Part shown: positions 5,943-7,223 of the stretch, piece after piece
How positions within the stretch are numbered: position 1 is the first letter of the stretch
Layout of the letters: every line of letters starts with the position of its first letter
Source: Pontiellaceae bacterium
GTDB lineage: Bacteria; Verrucomicrobiota; Kiritimatiellia; Kiritimatiellales; Tichowtungiaceae
Direction of reading: 5' to 3'
DNA: 7,223 nt
Assembly: GCA_025457785.1 (NCBI GenBank)
Contig: JALOTS010000111.1
Location: 1-7,223 of the forward strand
Notes under the pieces: generated by a model
The model's input: only the letters and a program-made list of their open reading frames with translations
Told to the model about the DNA's origin: nothing
The model's database searches: none
Position numbers and translations under genes: made by a program

Positions 5943-6734
5943 ATGATGACAAATCAAAAAACCATATGGCGGCAAATAGCGCTTTCTACCGTCTGGATAA
6001 TCCTCGTAACCGGTAAAACGGAAGCTGTCGATTTTATTCGATGGGAACGTGACGCAGGCGGAAACGGACACTATTACGGAATTCTCGGCTCACCAACAAA
6101 CTGGACAGCGGCGGAAAATACAGCGGTCGGAATGGGGGGACACCTCGCAAGCATCACAAGCGCCGCTGAACAGGCCTTCATCGTCTCGAATCTTCTCGTG
6201 GGCACCTACGATAGACTGCCTTTGTGGATTGGACTCTGCGATCTGGTTCCCTACGGGGGAGGTGCGGGTTCACGGATTTACACCCGGTGGACGTCCGGCG
6301 AACCTGTCGGCTTTACTTACTGGAATACAGGAGAACCTAACAACCATACCCCGGGAGAAGACTATGCAGCCATCAACTGGCATCGTGCTGCCAGCCAGAG
6401 CGAGACGAAAGGAACATGGAATGACACACCGCTTAACGGATCAACCCTGTTTGGCGGCTTCAGCACAGGACCCTACTGCGCAATCATTGAAATTGATCTT
6501 GAGCCCAGACTGTCCCTTGGTTCATACAACGCAACAAACAACAGTTTCGTTCTGATGTGGAGCAGTGTTACAAACCATCTCTACACCGTTTACTTCTCTA
6601 CCAATCTGATTAACGGTTTCTCTGTCCTTGAGACAAACATTTTGGCCACGTCCCCCGAAAATTCACTGCCGGTTTCAACCGGCATTCATCAGCAGATGTT
6701 CTGGAAGGTGAGCACCATGACCCCGGAAAAGTAA
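5943..6734 (+). CDS. Exported C-type-lectin-domain protein
   Basis: This is a 263-aa protein with a probable Sec signal: a basic start (KTIWRQ), a hydrophobic stretch at about 12-23 and a possible cut after TEA (residue 28). Residues about 42-187 form a C-type lectin fold, with NGHYYGI, W53xAAE, GGHLASITSAAEQAF (65-79), LWIGL (94-98), EPNN (131-134) and GTWND (157-161), closing with YCAIIEI (178-184). EPN plus WND is the calcium/mannose-type ligand set of this fold, so calcium-dependent glycan binding is a reasonable inference. Only two cysteines remain (99 and 179), and the usual first disulphide partner is not visible. Residues about 190-260 form a small beta module (LMWSSV...YTVYFSTNL..GF) like the C-terminal modules recalled from PVC secreted proteins. 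The ATG at 5943 was chosen over an in-frame TTG at 5859 because AAGGAGGG precedes it. The promoter is unclear; it may read on from purH, 80 bp upstream. Confidence 0.85.
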   Translation: MMTNQKTIWRQIALSTVWIILVTGKTEAVDFIRWERDAGGNGHYYGILGSPTNWTAAENTAVGMGGHLASITSAAEQAFIVSNLLVGTYDRLPLWIGLCDLVPYGGGAGSRIYTRWTSGEPVGFTYWNTGEPNNHTPGEDYAAINWHRAASQSETKGTWNDTPLNGSTLFGGFSTGPYCAIIEIDLEPRLSLGSYNATNNSFVLMWSSVTNHLYTVYFSTNLINGFSVLETNILATSPENSLPVSTGIHQQMFWKVSTMTPEK

Positions 6735-6775
6735 AAGTTTAAACCCTTCGGTGAAGGATCCAGGGCAGCGGAGCC

Positions 6776-6834
6776 GCCTGTCTGCGTGCTCCGCACAGGC
6801 AGGCAACCAAAATCTGAGCGCCAAGGGGCGCCCC
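6776..6834. repeat. GC-rich palindromic block
   Basis: GCCTGTCTG (6776-6784) pairs with CAGGCAGGC (6796-6804) through nine pairs including one G-U. TGC/GCA is nested inside. A second hairpin GCGCC/GGCGC (6818-6831) overlaps the perfect palindrome GGGGCGCCCC (6825-6834). No T-run follows on either strand, so an intergenic palindromic repeat is more likely than a simple terminator, though it could still protect or end the lectin-gene mRNA. Confidence 0.5.
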
Positions 6835-6895
6835 GCTGCGCTTCGGCGAAACAGCCCCTGCCGAGCCGCCTTATTATTTGTTAAAGACGTTCAAA

Positions 6896-6929
6896 TCGTT
6901 GAAACGGCACCTGAGTGCCTCGTTGAAAC
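6896..6929. repeat. 10-bp direct repeat flanking a hairpin
   Basis: TCGTTGAAAC occurs at 6896-6905 and again at 6920-6929. Between them is the hairpin GGCAC-CTGA-GTGCC (6906-6919). The symmetry of a hairpin framed by direct repeats is clear, but the function is unknown. Confidence 0.55.
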
Positions 6930-7001
6930 CTTGTTCCCATACTCACAAACACCCATAATCCACCCATGAATCCGCCGGTTTTACCTTTTTCGGCAACGCT
7001 C

Positions 7002-7030
7002 TGGACATAACCGGCCGCACTGTGTAGAAT
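7002..7030 (+). promoter_or_regulatory. Sigma70-type promoter for the downstream exported-protein gene
   Basis: TGGACA (7002-7007), a 17-nt spacer and TAGAAT (7025-7030) each match consensus at 5 of 6, with the ideal spacing. Transcription would start near 7037, 18 nt before the ATG at 7055. A 7-bp inverted repeat, GCCGGTT (6974-6980) and AACCGGC (7009-7015), brackets the -35 and could be a regulator site. Confidence 0.65.
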
Positions 7031-7054
7031 GGAGCCGGCCCGAAGGAGAATGCT

Positions 7055-7223
7055 ATGACTATAGCCTCAAGAAAGCTGATGAACCTTTACCTGCTGTGGA
7101 TCGCTCTGACGGCCGCTTATGCTCATGCAAAATTTGAAAATCTGGTTCGTTTTACCGGCGGCGGGGGCGATGGCGATTGGAATAATGCAGCCAACTGGAA
7201 CACGGGGGCTGTTCCGGGGGCCG
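7055..7223 (+). CDS. Exported protein, N-terminal fragment (cut by the window edge)
   Basis: The frame is open from ATG 7055 to the window end (56 codons). It begins with a clear signal peptide: MTIASRKLMN, then the hydrophobic LYLLWIALTAAY, with an AHA cleavage site at about residue 24. The mature start contains FTGGGGDGDWNNAANWNTGAVPG, a W-x-x-AANW-x-x-G-x-xP pattern known from large secreted beta-helical or autotransporter-associated proteins. That suggests a long surface protein, but too little is present to assign a family. AAGGAG lies six bases upstream of the ATG. An ATG at 7050 is excluded because it meets TGA two codons later. A good promoter sits at 7002-7030, so the gene is probably transcribed separately from the lectin gene. 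Confidence 0.75.
   Translation, partial: MTIASRKLMNLYLLWIALTAAYAHAKFENLVRFTGGGGDGDWNNAANWNTGAVPGA

Larger units (their letters stand above)
6735..7054. other. 320-bp intergenic region rich in small repeats
   Basis: No credible gene lies here. The left third carries a CCTTC-GGT-GAAGG hairpin (6745-6757) just after the lectin gene stop, then GC-rich palindromes. The middle holds a short direct repeat around a hairpin. The right third is a promoter region for the next gene. A 72-codon frame at 6751-6969 has no ribosome site or family resemblance and runs through the palindromes. Confidence 0.6.

Noticed and set aside
6896..6929. CRISPR-like pair of ...GTTGAAAC repeats
   Set aside because: There are only two 10-bp repeats with a 14-bp palindromic centre, and no further units or cas genes.
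6751..6969. 72-codon plus-strand frame in the last spacer
   Set aside because: It has no ribosome site or recognisable domain and is composed of palindromic intergenic sequence.

Overview
The window reads as a bacterial chromosome segment. It has four recognisable housekeeping genes and one structured non-coding RNA candidate, followed on the right by a stretch encoding secreted proteins. The organism cannot be fixed from 7.2 kb. The secreted C-type-lectin-like protein with a short C-terminal beta module, the strongly Gly-rich DnaJ linker and the repeat-laden intergenic DNA together suggest a PVC-type bacterium (Kiritimatiellota, Lentisphaerota or Verrucomicrobiota). This assignment is an inference, not a result.

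The left half is on the minus strand, read right to left. pheT (4001-1593) encodes the beta subunit of phenylalanyl-tRNA synthetase. It is followed by about 360 bp with no credible ORF that can fold into a long interrupted helix and ends in a textbook intrinsic terminator (1227-1466). Next come grpE (1051-506) and the first 128 codons of dnaJ (385 to the window edge). GrpE and DnaJ are the nucleotide-exchange factor and J-domain co-chaperone of DnaK; dnaK is not in view. Their two start regions are nearly identical in sequence.

The 247-bp divergent region between pheT and purH carries a perfect 12-bp inverted repeat. It places the same sequence, in the same orientation, shortly upstream of each start codon, and it overlaps plausible extended -10 promoter elements. 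purH (4249-5862, plus strand) encodes the bifunctional enzyme for the last two steps of IMP synthesis. pheS is not adjacent to pheT, which departs from the usual pheST operon.

The right end (5943-7223, plus strand) looks accessory. It holds an exported C-type-lectin-domain protein of 263 aa, then a 320-bp intergenic region with GC-rich hairpins and a 10-bp direct repeat around a small hairpin. A good sigma70-type promoter follows, and then the start of a second exported protein that runs off the window. No CRISPR array, insertion sequence, tRNA, rRNA or complete novel multi-gene system is visible. The most interesting items are the structured RNA candidate, the mirrored element between pheT and purH, and the CGGAT repeat cluster upstream of grpE.
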